Origin: Lachnospiraceae bacterium | Lineage (GTDB): Bacteria > Bacillota > Clostridia > Lachnospirales > Lachnospiraceae | Length of the DNA stretch: 64,000 bases | Assembly (NCBI GenBank): GCA_017470985.1 | Contig: JAFUXA010000011.1 | Location: 208,567 to 272,566, forward strand | Direction: 5' to 3' | Part shown: in pieces, positions 8,111-17,034 of the stretch | Layout: the number at the start of each line of letters is the position of its first letter | How positions within the stretch are numbered: position 1 is the stretch's first letter | The notes under the pieces: generated by a model | Databases searched by the model: none | What the model was told of the DNA's origin: nothing | Seen by the model: the letters and a program-made list of their open reading frames with translations, nothing else | Position numbers and translations under genes: made by a program

Positions 8111-9244
8111 ATGAGAAAAGCATTTATTTGCCCTACAAAATATGTACAGGGCGAGAACGAAATCAGAAATTTGGGATATTTTGTCCAGACATTTGGAGAG
8201 AGTGCACTTTTGATTGCACATCCTGATGATGTAGCTAGAGTTAAGGACAAATTAGACGAGACTTCTGAAAAATTTGGGGTAAGATTTGTAACAAGCAATT
8301 TCACAGGAGAATGTTCTAGACAGGAAGTTGCTAGACTTCAGGAAGTGGCTAAAAAAGAAAATTGTAAATGTACTATCGGACTTGGTGGTGGAAAGGCTAT
8401 CGATACTGCTAAGTGTGTAGCTGAAGGAGAGGCTCTTATTATTGTACCTACTATCGCAGCAACAGATGCACCTACAAGTCATTCTGCAGTACTTTATACA
8501 CCTGATGGAACTTTTGATGACTATGCTTATTTCAAGCAGAGTCCAAGCGTAGTTCTTATTGATACTACAGTTATTGCCAATGCACCTACAAGATTCCTTG
8601 TTTCAGGAATGGGTGATGCTCTTTCTACATTCTTTGAGGCAAGAGCAAATGTTAGATCATTTACCAAGGTAAATGCAGGTCTTCCATGTGGATTCAGAGA
8701 AGGACTATGTGGAGAGGCTAAGGGAACCAAGGCAGCTTTCGCTCTTGCAACACTTTGCTATGAGACACTTCTTGCAGATGGTGTAAAGGCTAAGATTGCA
8801 AGTGATGAGAATGTAGTTACTGCAGCTTTGGAAAATATTATTGAGGCTAATATCCTCTTGTCAGGACTTGGATTCGAGTCAGGCGGACTTGGTGCAGCTC
8901 ATGCTATCCATGATGGATTCACAATTCTTGAGGGAACTCATAAGTATATGCATGGTGAGAAGGTTGCATTCGGTACACTTTGCCAGTTGGTATTAGAGAA
9001 TGCTCCTGAAGAAGAGATTATGGAAGTATTGGAATTCTGCAAGTCAGTAGGATTGCCAGTATGCTTCAAGGATATCGGAGTAGAGTCATACACTCGTGAC
9101 GAAATCGTTGAGATAGCTAAGAAGGCATGTATTTCAGAGGAGTCTATCCATGCTATGCCATTCGAGGTTGATGTGGATATGACAGTATCAGCGATTATCG
9201 CAGCAGATAAGCTTGGTGAAGCTTTCAAAAATGGAAATCTATAA
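8111..9244 (+). CDS. gldA: Glycerol dehydrogenase
   Basis: NAD-dependent oxidation of glycerol to dihydroxyacetone; cytoplasmic, iron-containing alcohol dehydrogenase superfamily, 377 residues (usual about 365-380). The NAD loop GLGGGKAIDTAK is near residues 94-105. The zinc ligands appear as Asp in SGMGDALSTF (about 169), His in GGLGAAHAIHDGF (about 264) and His in HGEKVAFG (about 281). The start follows GGGAGG. It is 18 bases before the dihydroxyacetone kinase gene and forms an operon with it, so dihydroxyacetone is phosphorylated at once and enters glycolysis. Confidence 0.93.
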   Translation: MRKAFICPTKYVQGENEIRNLGYFVQTFGESALLIAHPDDVARVKDKLDETSEKFGVRFVTSNFTGECSRQEVARLQEVAKKENCKCTIGLGGGKAIDTAKCVAEGEALIIVPTIAATDAPTSHSAVLYTPDGTFDDYAYFKQSPSVVLIDTTVIANAPTRFLVSGMGDALSTFFEARANVRSFTKVNAGLPCGFREGLCGEAKGTKAAFALATLCYETLLADGVKAKIASDENVVTAALENIIEANILLSGLGFESGGLGAAHAIHDGFTILEGTHKYMHGEKVAFGTLCQLVLENAPEEEIMEVLEFCKSVGLPVCFKDIGVESYTRDEIVEIAKKACISEESIHAMPFEVDVDMTVSAIIAADKLGEAFKNGNL

Positions 9245-9262
9245 GAAGGTGGTTTTTAGAAA

Positions 9263-11014
9263 ATGAAGAAAATTATCAATAAGCCGGAAACGGTTGTAAT
9301 AGAGATGTGTAATGGTATTGCTATGGCGCATCCAGAATTGGAGTTTATACAGAAGTATAAGATTATCAAGAAAAAAGATGTCAACAAGAACAAAGTCAGC
9401 CTTATATCAGGTGGCGGAAGCGGCCATGAGCCTGCACATGCAGGTTTCGTAGGCAAGGGTATGCTTGATGCTGCTGTGTGTGGAGATGTATTTGCATCTC
9501 CTTCACAGATTCAGGTATATCGCGCTATTGAAGCTACAGCTTCTGATAAGGGAACTCTTCTTATCATCAAGAATTATTCTGGTGATATGATGAATTTCAA
9601 AAACGGAGCAGCTTTGGCAGAGGAAGACGGAATCAAGGTTGATTATGTCAAGGTAGAGGATGATATTGCAGTACAGGATTCACTCTATACTGTAGGTCGT
9701 CGTGGTGTGGCAGGAACAGTTTTGGTTCACAAAATTGCAGGCGCTGCAGCAGAGAGAGGCATGTCTTTGGCAGAAGTGAAGTCTGTAGCTCAGAATGTGG
9801 CAGATAATGTTCGCACAATCGGATTTGCATTTACTTCATGTACAGTACCGGCAGCAGGAAAGCCTACATTTCAAATCGAAAGCGATGAGATGGAGTACGG
9901 TGTTGGTATTCATGGAGAGCCAGGTATCCGCAGAGAGAAGGTAGTATCTGCTGATGAGCTTGCACAGCGTATGGTAAATGCCTTGGCAGAAGAGCAGGAT
10001 TTGGACAAGGAATCTGAGATTACTATTTTGGTAAATGGATTTGGAGCAACTCCTCTTCAGGAGTTATATCTCTTAAATAATGCTGTTCAGAAATTCGTAA
10101 GCGAAAGAGGTATCAAGGTATATCGTACATTTGTAGGAAACTACATGACTTCAATCGATATGGCCGGTGCTTCTGTATCATTCTTGAAGATGAATGACTC
10201 TATGAAGAGCCTCCTTGATGATGTGAGCGATGCTCCTGCATTCAAGGTATCAGGACATGTTGAGAGCATTCCTTACAAGAATATGAAGGCTGAATCAGAA
10301 GAAGACAAGGAAGTTACAGCTGTAATGTCAACTTCTGCAGAATTTGCTCAGGTAAACAATGAGCAGATCTCTCTTAACAACATGGTATACATCGTTGATA
10401 AGATGGCAGAAGTAATTATAGAAAATGAAGTTCCTTTCTGTGAATTGGATTCACATGCTGGAGATGGAGATTTTGGTATGTCTGTTGCCAAGGGATTCAA
10501 GCAGCTTAAGAGAGAATGGAACAAGATTACAGACGATACAATCAATAGCATTGGTGAATTCCTGGGAGAAGCAGGCATGATTATCATGGAATACTGTGGT
10601 GGAGCATCTGGTCCTATCTGGGGTTCAGCATTTAGATATGCTGCAAAGTATGCAGGAGATAAGACTTGTCTTTCAAAGAAAGAGTTTGCTGAGATGCTTC
10701 AGGAAGCTGTTGTTGGTATTCAGACAACAGGTGAGAGATCATTCGGCAGAGGTGCAGTCGTTGGAGATAAGACTTTGATTGATGCCATGGTTCCATGTGC
10801 AGATGCATGGTGCGCTAATCTGGATGATTCTATGGAAAATATCTTTGCTATCGCAGCGGATGCAGCAGTAAAGGGTGCTGATGCAACAGCTGATCATGTG
10901 GCTCACATGGGTAGAGCCGGTACTGTTGGAGAGAGATCTATTGGATATCCTGATGCAGGAGCATATGCGTTGGGAGTTATCTTTACAGAAATCTCAAAGG
11001 CATTGAAGTTTTAA
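9263..11014 (+). CDS. dhaK: Fused dihydroxyacetone kinase DhaK-DhaL
   Basis: Phosphorylates dihydroxyacetone made by GldA. The 583-residue protein fuses two parts. DhaK (about 1-330) has SGGGSGHEP and the substrate-binding His217 in GVGIHGEPG, which links covalently to dihydroxyacetone in the family. DhaL (about 385-583) has the nucleotide-metal loop DSHAGDGDFG, then GGASGP and the GERSIGYPDAGA region. Single-chain fusions of this kind in Citrobacter and eukaryotes use ATP rather than the phosphotransferase system, and no DhaM gene is nearby, so ATP use is likely. Start after AGAAGGTGG. No terminator follows. Confidence 0.92.
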   Translation: MKKIINKPETVVIEMCNGIAMAHPELEFIQKYKIIKKKDVNKNKVSLISGGGSGHEPAHAGFVGKGMLDAAVCGDVFASPSQIQVYRAIEATASDKGTLLIIKNYSGDMMNFKNGAALAEEDGIKVDYVKVEDDIAVQDSLYTVGRRGVAGTVLVHKIAGAAAERGMSLAEVKSVAQNVADNVRTIGFAFTSCTVPAAGKPTFQIESDEMEYGVGIHGEPGIRREKVVSADELAQRMVNALAEEQDLDKESEITILVNGFGATPLQELYLLNNAVQKFVSERGIKVYRTFVGNYMTSIDMAGASVSFLKMNDSMKSLLDDVSDAPAFKVSGHVESIPYKNMKAESEEDKEVTAVMSTSAEFAQVNNEQISLNNMVYIVDKMAEVIIENEVPFCELDSHAGDGDFGMSVAKGFKQLKREWNKITDDTINSIGEFLGEAGMIIMEYCGGASGPIWGSAFRYAAKYAGDKTCLSKKEFAEMLQEAVVGIQTTGERSFGRGAVVGDKTLIDAMVPCADAWCANLDDSMENIFAIAADAAVKGADATADHVAHMGRAGTVGERSIGYPDAGAYALGVIFTEISKALKF

Positions 11015-11069
11015 TTTATGTCTAAGTTGTACTAAAGAAAGAGGAAAATTTTGTTAAAAATCAAAGAAA

Positions 11070-11121
11070 TACTTTGAATTAAAACAAAATGGTTGTAAAA
11101 CAAAATATTGGGTTGTATAAT
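11070..11121 (+). promoter_or_regulatory. Hydrolase-1 promoter with operator
   Basis: Consensus-like promoter: TTGTAA at 11093-11098, 17-base spacer, TATAAT at 11116-11121. Directly upstream is TACTTT-GAATTA-AAACAA (11070-11087), a one-mismatch copy of the shared element; a weaker copy is at 11051-11068. The whole block 11048-11090 is also a loose inverted repeat (ATTTTGTT and AACAAAAT ends). Confidence 0.65.
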
Positions 11122-11172
11122 TAGCGCATACAACTTGATACTTTTCATTCTATTTTTAGGAGGAGAAATGTA

Positions 11173-13002
11173 ATGGAAAAAGTAAAAAGTGTAATGAAGA
11201 AGCTACTGTGTATCAGTATTGTGCTGATGCTGGTAGGTTCAATTGGGGCGGCAGCCTTCATGACTGATTTTGGTAAGATCAGAGTTATTCCAACAGAGTG
11301 GGTTACATCTGCTGGACACAAGATTACTGGTACTATCTATCAGCCAAAGAAGATTAAAGAAGGCGCACAGCTTCCAGCAGTGTTGTGTTGTCATGGTATG
11401 TTCAACAACAAAGAAATGCAAGCATCAAACTATGTAGAGCTTGCCAGAAGAGGATATGTGGTATTGAATATCGATATGTTATCTCATGGTAGCTCAGAAA
11501 ATGTATCTGGTATTGAGGGATGTCTTATGACAGTTAATGAAGCTTTACCATATCTTGCTTCATTATCATATGTCGACAAAGACAGAATTGGTATTACAGG
11601 TCATTCACTTGGGGCGTGGAACTGTAATATGGCAGCTATTATGGCTGCTATGTCAGGACAGAGACTTTACTCAGCAATCTTGCTTCACTGCAAGGATCCT
11701 GAGTACCTTGATCAGGCTGGAGAGAATTATGTAGATCTCTATCAGGATGTTAGCGTTGGTGTTGTTGCAGCTCAGTATGATGAGTTCTTCATGACAATGA
11801 CAGATGAGAATGGTAATCTTACATCTCCAACAGAGTATGTATCTAGTGCCAATGCTCAGTCATTCCTTAACTTCGGTAAGGACATCAGCCAGTGTGAAAA
11901 GCGTACAGATGGTGTTAAATACCATGAGACAATCAACGGTAAGGATGTAATCAGAACTATCTACAGTATGAATCTTACACATGCTTGGGAGCCATTCAAG
12001 ATGCGCGCAAGTGCAGCTACAGTTAATTACTTCAACGAGGTATTTGGAGTAGATACTAAGCTTGATGACAATAATCAGATCTGGATCTGGAAAGAAATCT
12101 TCCAGGGAATCGGCCTCATTGGCTTCTGGTTATTTGTACTTAGCTTCGCTTCAACATTATTATTTACAAAACCATTTGAGTCACTCACTGTAAGTGAGGA
12201 AGTTGCTCCATATCCATTTGAAAAGGTTAACAAAGGATGGTTCTGGGGTGGCACAATTGTAACAGTATTATACGGCGGACTCAGCTTCGTACCTGTTATG
12301 AACCTTATGAACGCATTTACACATCAGAGAGAATTCTGGGCACAGAGTAACACAGCAGGTGTTGGTGTATGGGTATTATCAATCGGTGTAGTTATGCTTT
12401 TGTGTTCATTCCTTGCAATTAAGTTTGGTACTAAGGCAGAAGATGGATTGAATCTCAAGGAGATGGGTGTTGCAACCAATGCCAAGACAATCGGTAAGAG
12501 CATATTGTTCGCTATCGTTGTTACAGCTGCTTCTTATGGATGTGTATTCCTTTCAAATTACCTGTTCAAGGTAGATTACAGATTTGGACTGTTTTGTGTA
12601 AAGGTATTCCAGGCGGACAAGTTATTACTCTTGTTCCCATATGTATTATTCTTTATTGTATTCTTTGTAATTAATTCAATTATGTTGAACACATTGAACT
12701 ACAATGATATGGGCAAGAAGAAGTGGGTAAATATTGTTGTAATGATGATTGTAGCAATTATCCCAATCAGTATTGTAATGCTTCTGCAGTACGGTAAGTT
12801 CTTCACAACAGGATTCATGAGATGGACTGATCCAGGTAGTATGTACATCGTAGGTTTGTATCCAATGTTTGTTATCTTACCTATGGCTACATTAATCAGT
12901 AGAAAGCTTTACAAGCTTACCAAGAATCCATATGTTGGTGCACTTGTAGTTGCAATCCTTTGTACACTTATGAGTGTTGCAAACAACCTTACATGGAAGT
13001 AA
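11173..13002 (+). CDS. Membrane-anchored alpha/beta hydrolase with polytopic tail (paralog 1)
   Basis: A 609-residue protein in two parts. A membrane anchor at about residues 8-30 leads into an alpha/beta hydrolase domain (about 40-300) with the oxyanion strand LCCHGMFNN, nucleophile elbow GHSLG (Ser145), and a late NLTHAWE segment that may carry the catalytic His. The second half (about 310-609) has about seven membrane helices. The catalytic domain is predicted to face outside. It shares this layout with the gene at 19397. A secreted-side ester or amide hydrolase is likely; the substrate is unknown. It follows the gldA-dhaKL operon and has its own regulated promoter. The start ATG follows AGGAGGAG. 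Confidence 0.8.
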   Translation: MEKVKSVMKKLLCISIVLMLVGSIGAAAFMTDFGKIRVIPTEWVTSAGHKITGTIYQPKKIKEGAQLPAVLCCHGMFNNKEMQASNYVELARRGYVVLNIDMLSHGSSENVSGIEGCLMTVNEALPYLASLSYVDKDRIGITGHSLGAWNCNMAAIMAAMSGQRLYSAILLHCKDPEYLDQAGENYVDLYQDVSVGVVAAQYDEFFMTMTDENGNLTSPTEYVSSANAQSFLNFGKDISQCEKRTDGVKYHETINGKDVIRTIYSMNLTHAWEPFKMRASAATVNYFNEVFGVDTKLDDNNQIWIWKEIFQGIGLIGFWLFVLSFASTLLFTKPFESLTVSEEVAPYPFEKVNKGWFWGGTIVTVLYGGLSFVPVMNLMNAFTHQREFWAQSNTAGVGVWVLSIGVVMLLCSFLAIKFGTKAEDGLNLKEMGVATNAKTIGKSILFAIVVTAASYGCVFLSNYLFKVDYRFGLFCVKVFQADKLLLLFPYVLFFIVFFVINSIMLNTLNYNDMGKKKWVNIVVMMIVAIIPISIVMLLQYGKFFTTGFMRWTDPGSMYIVGLYPMFVILPMATLISRKLYKLTKNPYVGALVVAILCTLMSVANNLTWK

Positions 13003-13025
13003 AAATTTAATACAATGTAACCAAT

Positions 13026-13068
13026 TAGCCCCTCCACAAAATCCTTTGAGGAGGGGCTATATATTTTT
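13026..13068 (+). terminator. Terminator between hydrolase 1 and the lipase-like gene
   Basis: A 34-base hairpin with 14 pairs (TAGCCCCTCC arm, one A-A mismatch, 4-base loop) followed by TATATTTTTAT. The lipase-like gene starts 18 bases after the tail with no visible promoter, so partial read-through probably sets its lower expression. Confidence 0.88.
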
Positions 13069-13085
13069 ATAGGAGGTATAAATTT

Positions 13086-14009
13086 ATGTTAAAAGAATTT
13101 GAGTTTAAGTCATTTAATGAGAGGGACATGGTGCAGGCATGGATATATGGTCCTATGTCTGAGCCAAAGGGTATTATCCAGCTTATTCATGGATTTGGCG
13201 AGCATTCAAGAAGATACATTCATATGATCGACAGATTCCTTGAGGCTGATTACATTGTAGTATGTGATGATCATGTAGGTCATGGTAAGACTGCTATCGT
13301 AAATAATAATTCCTGGGGTAACTGGGGTGACAAGGGCTATATGACAATGCGTGAAGATGAACATACATTGACAGGTATTGCTAAGGAGATGTTCCCTGGA
13401 TTGCCATATTATATCTTCGGACATAGTATGGGATCATTTATCACAAGAGATTACATGGCTAATTACGGCGATGAAATCGATGGTGTAGTTATCTGTGGTA
13501 CAGGTAGACCATTCCCTAATGCGGTAAATGTAAAGGAAATGATAAAGGGATTTGTTGATGCCGGTAGAGGTGATTCAACTGATCCGGAGGCAGTTGGTGC
13601 AGTTCTTGGCTGGTTTGCAGACAAGATTCCAAATACTGTTGTTGGTAATGAGTGGGTATGTGGAGATCCATGGGTTCAGAAAGATCATATTGCTGATCCA
13701 TTCAACGCATTTTCACAGCCTATAAGCAATAGAGCTCTATACTACTTCTCAGACATGTGTCTGTGTGTAGACGGCGAAGAATGGGCAAAAAAAGTACCTA
13801 CAGATGTTCCATTCCTCAATATTGCCGGAGATGGAGACCCTGTAGGTGATTTTGGAAATGGTGTTAAGGAAGTAAGTACTTTCCTTGAGAACACAGGCCA
13901 TAGTGTAAAGACAATTCTCTACCCTGGCCGTAGACATGAAATCTTCAATTACAAGGAAATCAAAGACCAGGTAATTGATGATATAATTAGTTTTCTTCAA
14001 ACTTTATAA
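13086..14009 (+). CDS. Monoacylglycerol-lipase-like alpha/beta hydrolase
   Basis: A 307-residue soluble hydrolase of the serine aminopeptidase S33/Hydrolase_4 type. It has the HG loop LIHGFGEHSRRY, the D-x-x-GHG segment typical of monoglyceride lipases, the nucleophile elbow GHSMG (Ser114), a likely acid in AGDGDPVGD, and a C-terminal catalytic His in GRRHEIFN. No signal peptide, so cytoplasmic. In context with glycerol dehydrogenase and dihydroxyacetone kinase, release of glycerol from a glyceride ester is a reasonable but unproved role. Start after AGGAGG. The 3' end overlaps the convergent MarR gene by 23 bases. Confidence 0.85.
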   Translation: MLKEFEFKSFNERDMVQAWIYGPMSEPKGIIQLIHGFGEHSRRYIHMIDRFLEADYIVVCDDHVGHGKTAIVNNNSWGNWGDKGYMTMREDEHTLTGIAKEMFPGLPYYIFGHSMGSFITRDYMANYGDEIDGVVICGTGRPFPNAVNVKEMIKGFVDAGRGDSTDPEAVGAVLGWFADKIPNTVVGNEWVCGDPWVQKDHIADPFNAFSQPISNRALYYFSDMCLCVDGEEWAKKVPTDVPFLNIAGDGDPVGDFGNGVKEVSTFLENTGHSVKTILYPGRRHEIFNYKEIKDQVIDDIISFLQTL

Positions 14010-14487
14010 GTTTGTCGGAACTGTCATGACATAGCGAGTCGTTTAGCACTTTGATTAGATGAGCCATTCTATCTATTTCTTCATCACTCAACTCATCTAA
14101 TTCTTCAAAGAATGAATTAAATAATTCAGGTGCAGCGGTCTCGCTATATTTCTGATATACCTTTCTTCCAAGCTTAGTTGGGCGTAATATAATACTTTTA
14201 TTGTTATTTGCCAATCGATATTTCTCTATAAGACCTTGCTCGATTAAATGCTTGGAAAATAGAGTCATGGCACTTCTAGGTATTCCTACATCATATGCAA
14301 TTTCTGACATAATTCTATTCTCATCATCATGTTCAATGAGACTTTCTAATATCTGTAGCTCCACGCATGTCATATTTGTTGATTCACCAAATGCAGAAGC
14401 GTTGTTGAGAGCTCTATTTACTATATTTGAATGTCTGGCAAGCTCCTTTACTACTCTTCTGTTTCTTCCCATCCATTTTAATTCCAT
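13987..14487 (-). CDS. MarR-family transcriptional regulator 1
   Basis: A 166-residue regulator. The winged helix region spans about 40-130, with a recognition segment around GIPRSAMTLFSKHLIEQGLIE. MarR proteins usually repress nearby genes and release DNA on binding a small, often aromatic or lipophilic acid. It is convergent with the lipase-like gene. The start ATG follows AAAGGAAC on the minus strand, and a promoter is visible upstream. It is a candidate binder of the GTTT-N6-AAAC elements in this region. Confidence 0.85.
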   Translation of the reverse strand: MELKWMGRNRRVVKELARHSNIVNRALNNASAFGESTNMTCVELQILESLIEHDDENRIMSEIAYDVGIPRSAMTLFSKHLIEQGLIEKYRLANNNKSIILRPTKLGRKVYQKYSETAAPELFNSFFEELDELSDEEIDRMAHLIKVLNDSLCHDSSDKLIKFEEN

Positions 14488-14532
14488 TGTTACTATTGTT
14501 CCTTTCTTTTTAATTATTTATTTAACCCCTGT

Positions 14533-14586
14533 ATTATATGCTATTTACGATTCCATTTTACAACATTATAGTTTTAAATAAAAGTT
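14533..14586 (-). promoter_or_regulatory. Promoter of MarR regulator 1
   Basis: On the minus strand: TTGTAA (14558-14563) and TATAAT (14533-14538) with a 19-base spacer. A degenerate symmetric element, TAGTTT-TAAATA-AAAGTT, lies at 14569-14586. Confidence 0.4.
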
Positions 14587-14630
14587 TTTAATTTACAATG
14601 TCTATTAGTTGTTGTTTTACATATTTACTC

Positions 14631-14660
14631 AAAAAATAACTGCCGCAGTGGAAGCGGCAG
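14631..14660 (-). terminator. Terminator of the chemoreceptor gene
   Basis: On the minus strand a 7-bp GC-rich stem (CTGCCGC with GCGGCAG, 7-base loop) is followed by TTATTTTTT. Confidence 0.85.
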
Positions 14661-14697
14661 CTATTTAGGGGAAGAGCGGAGATTTAATTATGAGAAA

Positions 14698-16788
14698 TTA
14701 AATCTTTTCAAACTTATCAATTTCATCGTTTAGATGCTCTGTCACCGCCTGATTGTTCTGCATTTCTGAATCAATATTGGAAATGCTGTCAACCAGATTG
14801 CAAGTATTCTGTGCTGCAGCACTAATACCTGTAGAACTTTCTGATATAGCTGTTGTAGTATTACTGATTAGTTCTGTCATAGATGAGATGCTATTCTTGA
14901 TTTCATCTGACTGTTCCTGAAGTCTGGTCATAATTTCGCGAATATGATAAGCGTCATCTACATAGGTTTCTCCTGTTGTTACCATTGAATTGTAATCAGA
15001 TATAATATCTGTATTCATATATTCCAGGAGAGTGTCAGTGTTGGCTACCAGCTCATTTACCGCATCATTTACCAGAGAAGATACTTCCTGGATGTTGTTG
15101 GCGGTTGTTTTACTGTTGTCAGCCAGCTGTCTAATCTCGTCTGCAACTACTGCAAAGCCCTTGCCTGCTTCACCTGCTCTTGCTGCCTCAATAGAAGCGT
15201 TGAGGGCCAATAAATTGGTCTGACTTGCGATGCTTAAGATGTCATTGGTCAGATCATTGATCTGAGTTACATTCTTGCTGTTCTCGATTGAGAGACGCAG
15301 AGTAGAAGTAATTTCAGATATAACTCGTTGTGTATTTTCCTGACTTCTTGAGGATGTATCCCTCAAATCTACTGCTCTTGAATTCATCTCATTTGAGAAG
15401 CTCAAGCCGTCTTTACTTGAATCAGCAATGACATTTACCTCATCATAGATTGAGTTGATATGTCCCTGAATATCGTCTGTTGTCTGAGTAACTGAATCCA
15501 TACTTGCGGCAAGCTGCTGCATAATAGCAGAGGTGTCTGTTGCCTGCTCATTGGATGACATAATAGATGACATAACCGTCTGAGCTGATTCTGTAAGGGA
15601 TACAGTCTCGTTTTTGATCTTCAAAGTGATTTCCTGTAGCACGGCAGTGTACTCATTTATACAATGTATAATTCTACCGATTTCATCCTTGCGGCCTTCT
15701 GCAAGTCTCAAGGTCAGATCTCCATGTCCGGAAGATATGCCCTCGGTTATGCTTTCCAATTCCTTGGTGGCCTGTACCAGAGGCTTCAGTGTCTGCTTAG
15801 ACAGGATAAATACTATAAATACACCGATCAGAGTGATTATGATTGATACAATAATACCGGCTTTCACCAGGTTGTTGGTGATGGAATTGATCTCGTCCTT
15901 GTCTATGCAATATGCAACTTTCCATCCTGTGGATGCCACGCTTTCGAAGGCTACATACTGATCCTTGCCTGTAATCATAGAAACATAATCTAGAACTCCG
16001 GAATCCTTTGAAAGCATTGTGTTAATCAGGTTGGCCAATCCCTGATAAGATTTGTCTGTCTCTGCAGCAGTGAGAGGATTGATACTTAAATTGATACCTT
16101 CTCCAACAGTTTCAATTATTCCATTCTCATCTGCAATTACGCTACCATTTCCACTTTCACCTATAGCAAATTCAGCTGCATCTGTGTGACCTAGATAATT
16201 ACCTTCCGGATCGATGATAAATGCTTCCACGCCTTCAGGTAACAGATTTCCAAAATCTGAAATTGAAACAGTACCGACTAATGCGCCGGTGATTGTACCA
16301 TTGGCATCCTTTATAGGAACTGCATTGGATACGAATCTTGCCCCATCATTTACTGTTACGATTGGTCTTGTGAAACCTTGTCCTGTCTCCATAGCCTGGA
16401 TAAATGCTTCATCGTTTACCTCATAGAGATTTAGATGCACACCGTACATAGGTAGAGAAGAATTACCTTCTGTATCTACATATAGAAGTGTGGTCCATAT
16501 TCCTACCTGTGCCTCGTCTTCAGCTATTTGGCATCTCTGATCGAATGAATAAGCAGGATCTGTGAATCTCTGATCTCTTGCAAAGCATTCCAGCGTGCTT
16601 ATGTTGGCGCTGAGCTTTAAGTCAATCTGTGAAGAAATCAGACTCGCCTGGGTTTGTAATGAATCTTTTTCCTGAGCCGTAAGACTCGACCGTGAGGAGT
16701 TGATAGATACAAAGGATAGAATTGTACATATCGCTATAACCAGCACAGCAAAAGAAATCATTAGTTTTGTGCTAATACTTTTCTTCAT
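14698..16788 (-). CDS. Methyl-accepting chemotaxis protein with Cache sensor
   Basis: A 696-residue chemoreceptor. Membrane helix at about 9-30, a double-Cache-type extracellular sensor at about 35-300, a second helix at about 308-332, HAMP at about 333-390, and a long coiled-coil signalling domain. The highly conserved hairpin tip for CheA/CheW contact includes [18 protein letters not shown]. Methylation sites cannot be assigned by eye. Cache receptors bind small ligands such as amino acids, organic acids or aromatics. Its place inside the hydrolase and CoA island, with a shared operator, suggests it senses the substrate or product of that pathway. Start after AGGAGG. Confidence 0.93.
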   Translation of the reverse strand: MKKSISTKLMISFAVLVIAICTILSFVSINSSRSSLTAQEKDSLQTQASLISSQIDLKLSANISTLECFARDQRFTDPAYSFDQRCQIAEDEAQVGIWTTLLYVDTEGNSSLPMYGVHLNLYEVNDEAFIQAMETGQGFTRPIVTVNDGARFVSNAVPIKDANGTITGALVGTVSISDFGNLLPEGVEAFIIDPEGNYLGHTDAAEFAIGESGNGSVIADENGIIETVGEGINLSINPLTAAETDKSYQGLANLINTMLSKDSGVLDYVSMITGKDQYVAFESVASTGWKVAYCIDKDEINSITNNLVKAGIIVSIIITLIGVFIVFILSKQTLKPLVQATKELESITEGISSGHGDLTLRLAEGRKDEIGRIIHCINEYTAVLQEITLKIKNETVSLTESAQTVMSSIMSSNEQATDTSAIMQQLAASMDSVTQTTDDIQGHINSIYDEVNVIADSSKDGLSFSNEMNSRAVDLRDTSSRSQENTQRVISEITSTLRLSIENSKNVTQINDLTNDILSIASQTNLLALNASIEAARAGEAGKGFAVVADEIRQLADNSKTTANNIQEVSSLVNDAVNELVANTDTLLEYMNTDIISDYNSMVTTGETYVDDAYHIREIMTRLQEQSDEIKNSISSMTELISNTTTAISESSTGISAAAQNTCNLVDSISNIDSEMQNNQAVTEHLNDEIDKFEKI

Positions 16789-16818
16789 AAAAAACCTCCT
16801 AAATACTATATATAGTTG

Positions 16819-16850
16819 ATTATAGCATTATAATGTTTGATTTTAAAGTA
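16819..16850 (-). promoter_or_regulatory. Chemoreceptor promoter with operator
   Basis: On the minus strand TTTAAA (16842-16847), 17-base spacer, TATAAT (16819-16824). The -35 box lies inside TACTTT-AAAATC-AAACAT (16833-16850), a two-mismatch copy of the shared element. Confidence 0.5.
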
Positions 16851-16964
16851 TTTGTATAGAATGTGCACATTATGACAAAAAGTTACGATAAAGGGTGTAT
16901 TATAGTTTGCTCGATAGTAGATTTTTGTCGAAAATGTATATAATCCTCGTGACATCATGACATA

Positions 16965-16995
16965 TTGTTTAAAATAAAACAAAACGCGTTATAAT
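16965..16995 (+). promoter_or_regulatory. Diguanylate cyclase promoter with operator
   Basis: TTGTTT-AAAATA-AAACAA (16965-16982) is a fully symmetric copy of the shared element. TATAAT follows at 16990-16995; the -35 box (TTGTTT with a 19-base spacer, or TTTAAA with 16) lies within the element. Confidence 0.6.
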
Positions 16996-17034
16996 AGTAG
17001 ATACTGAGAATTTGAATAAGGAAAGAAGGTATAA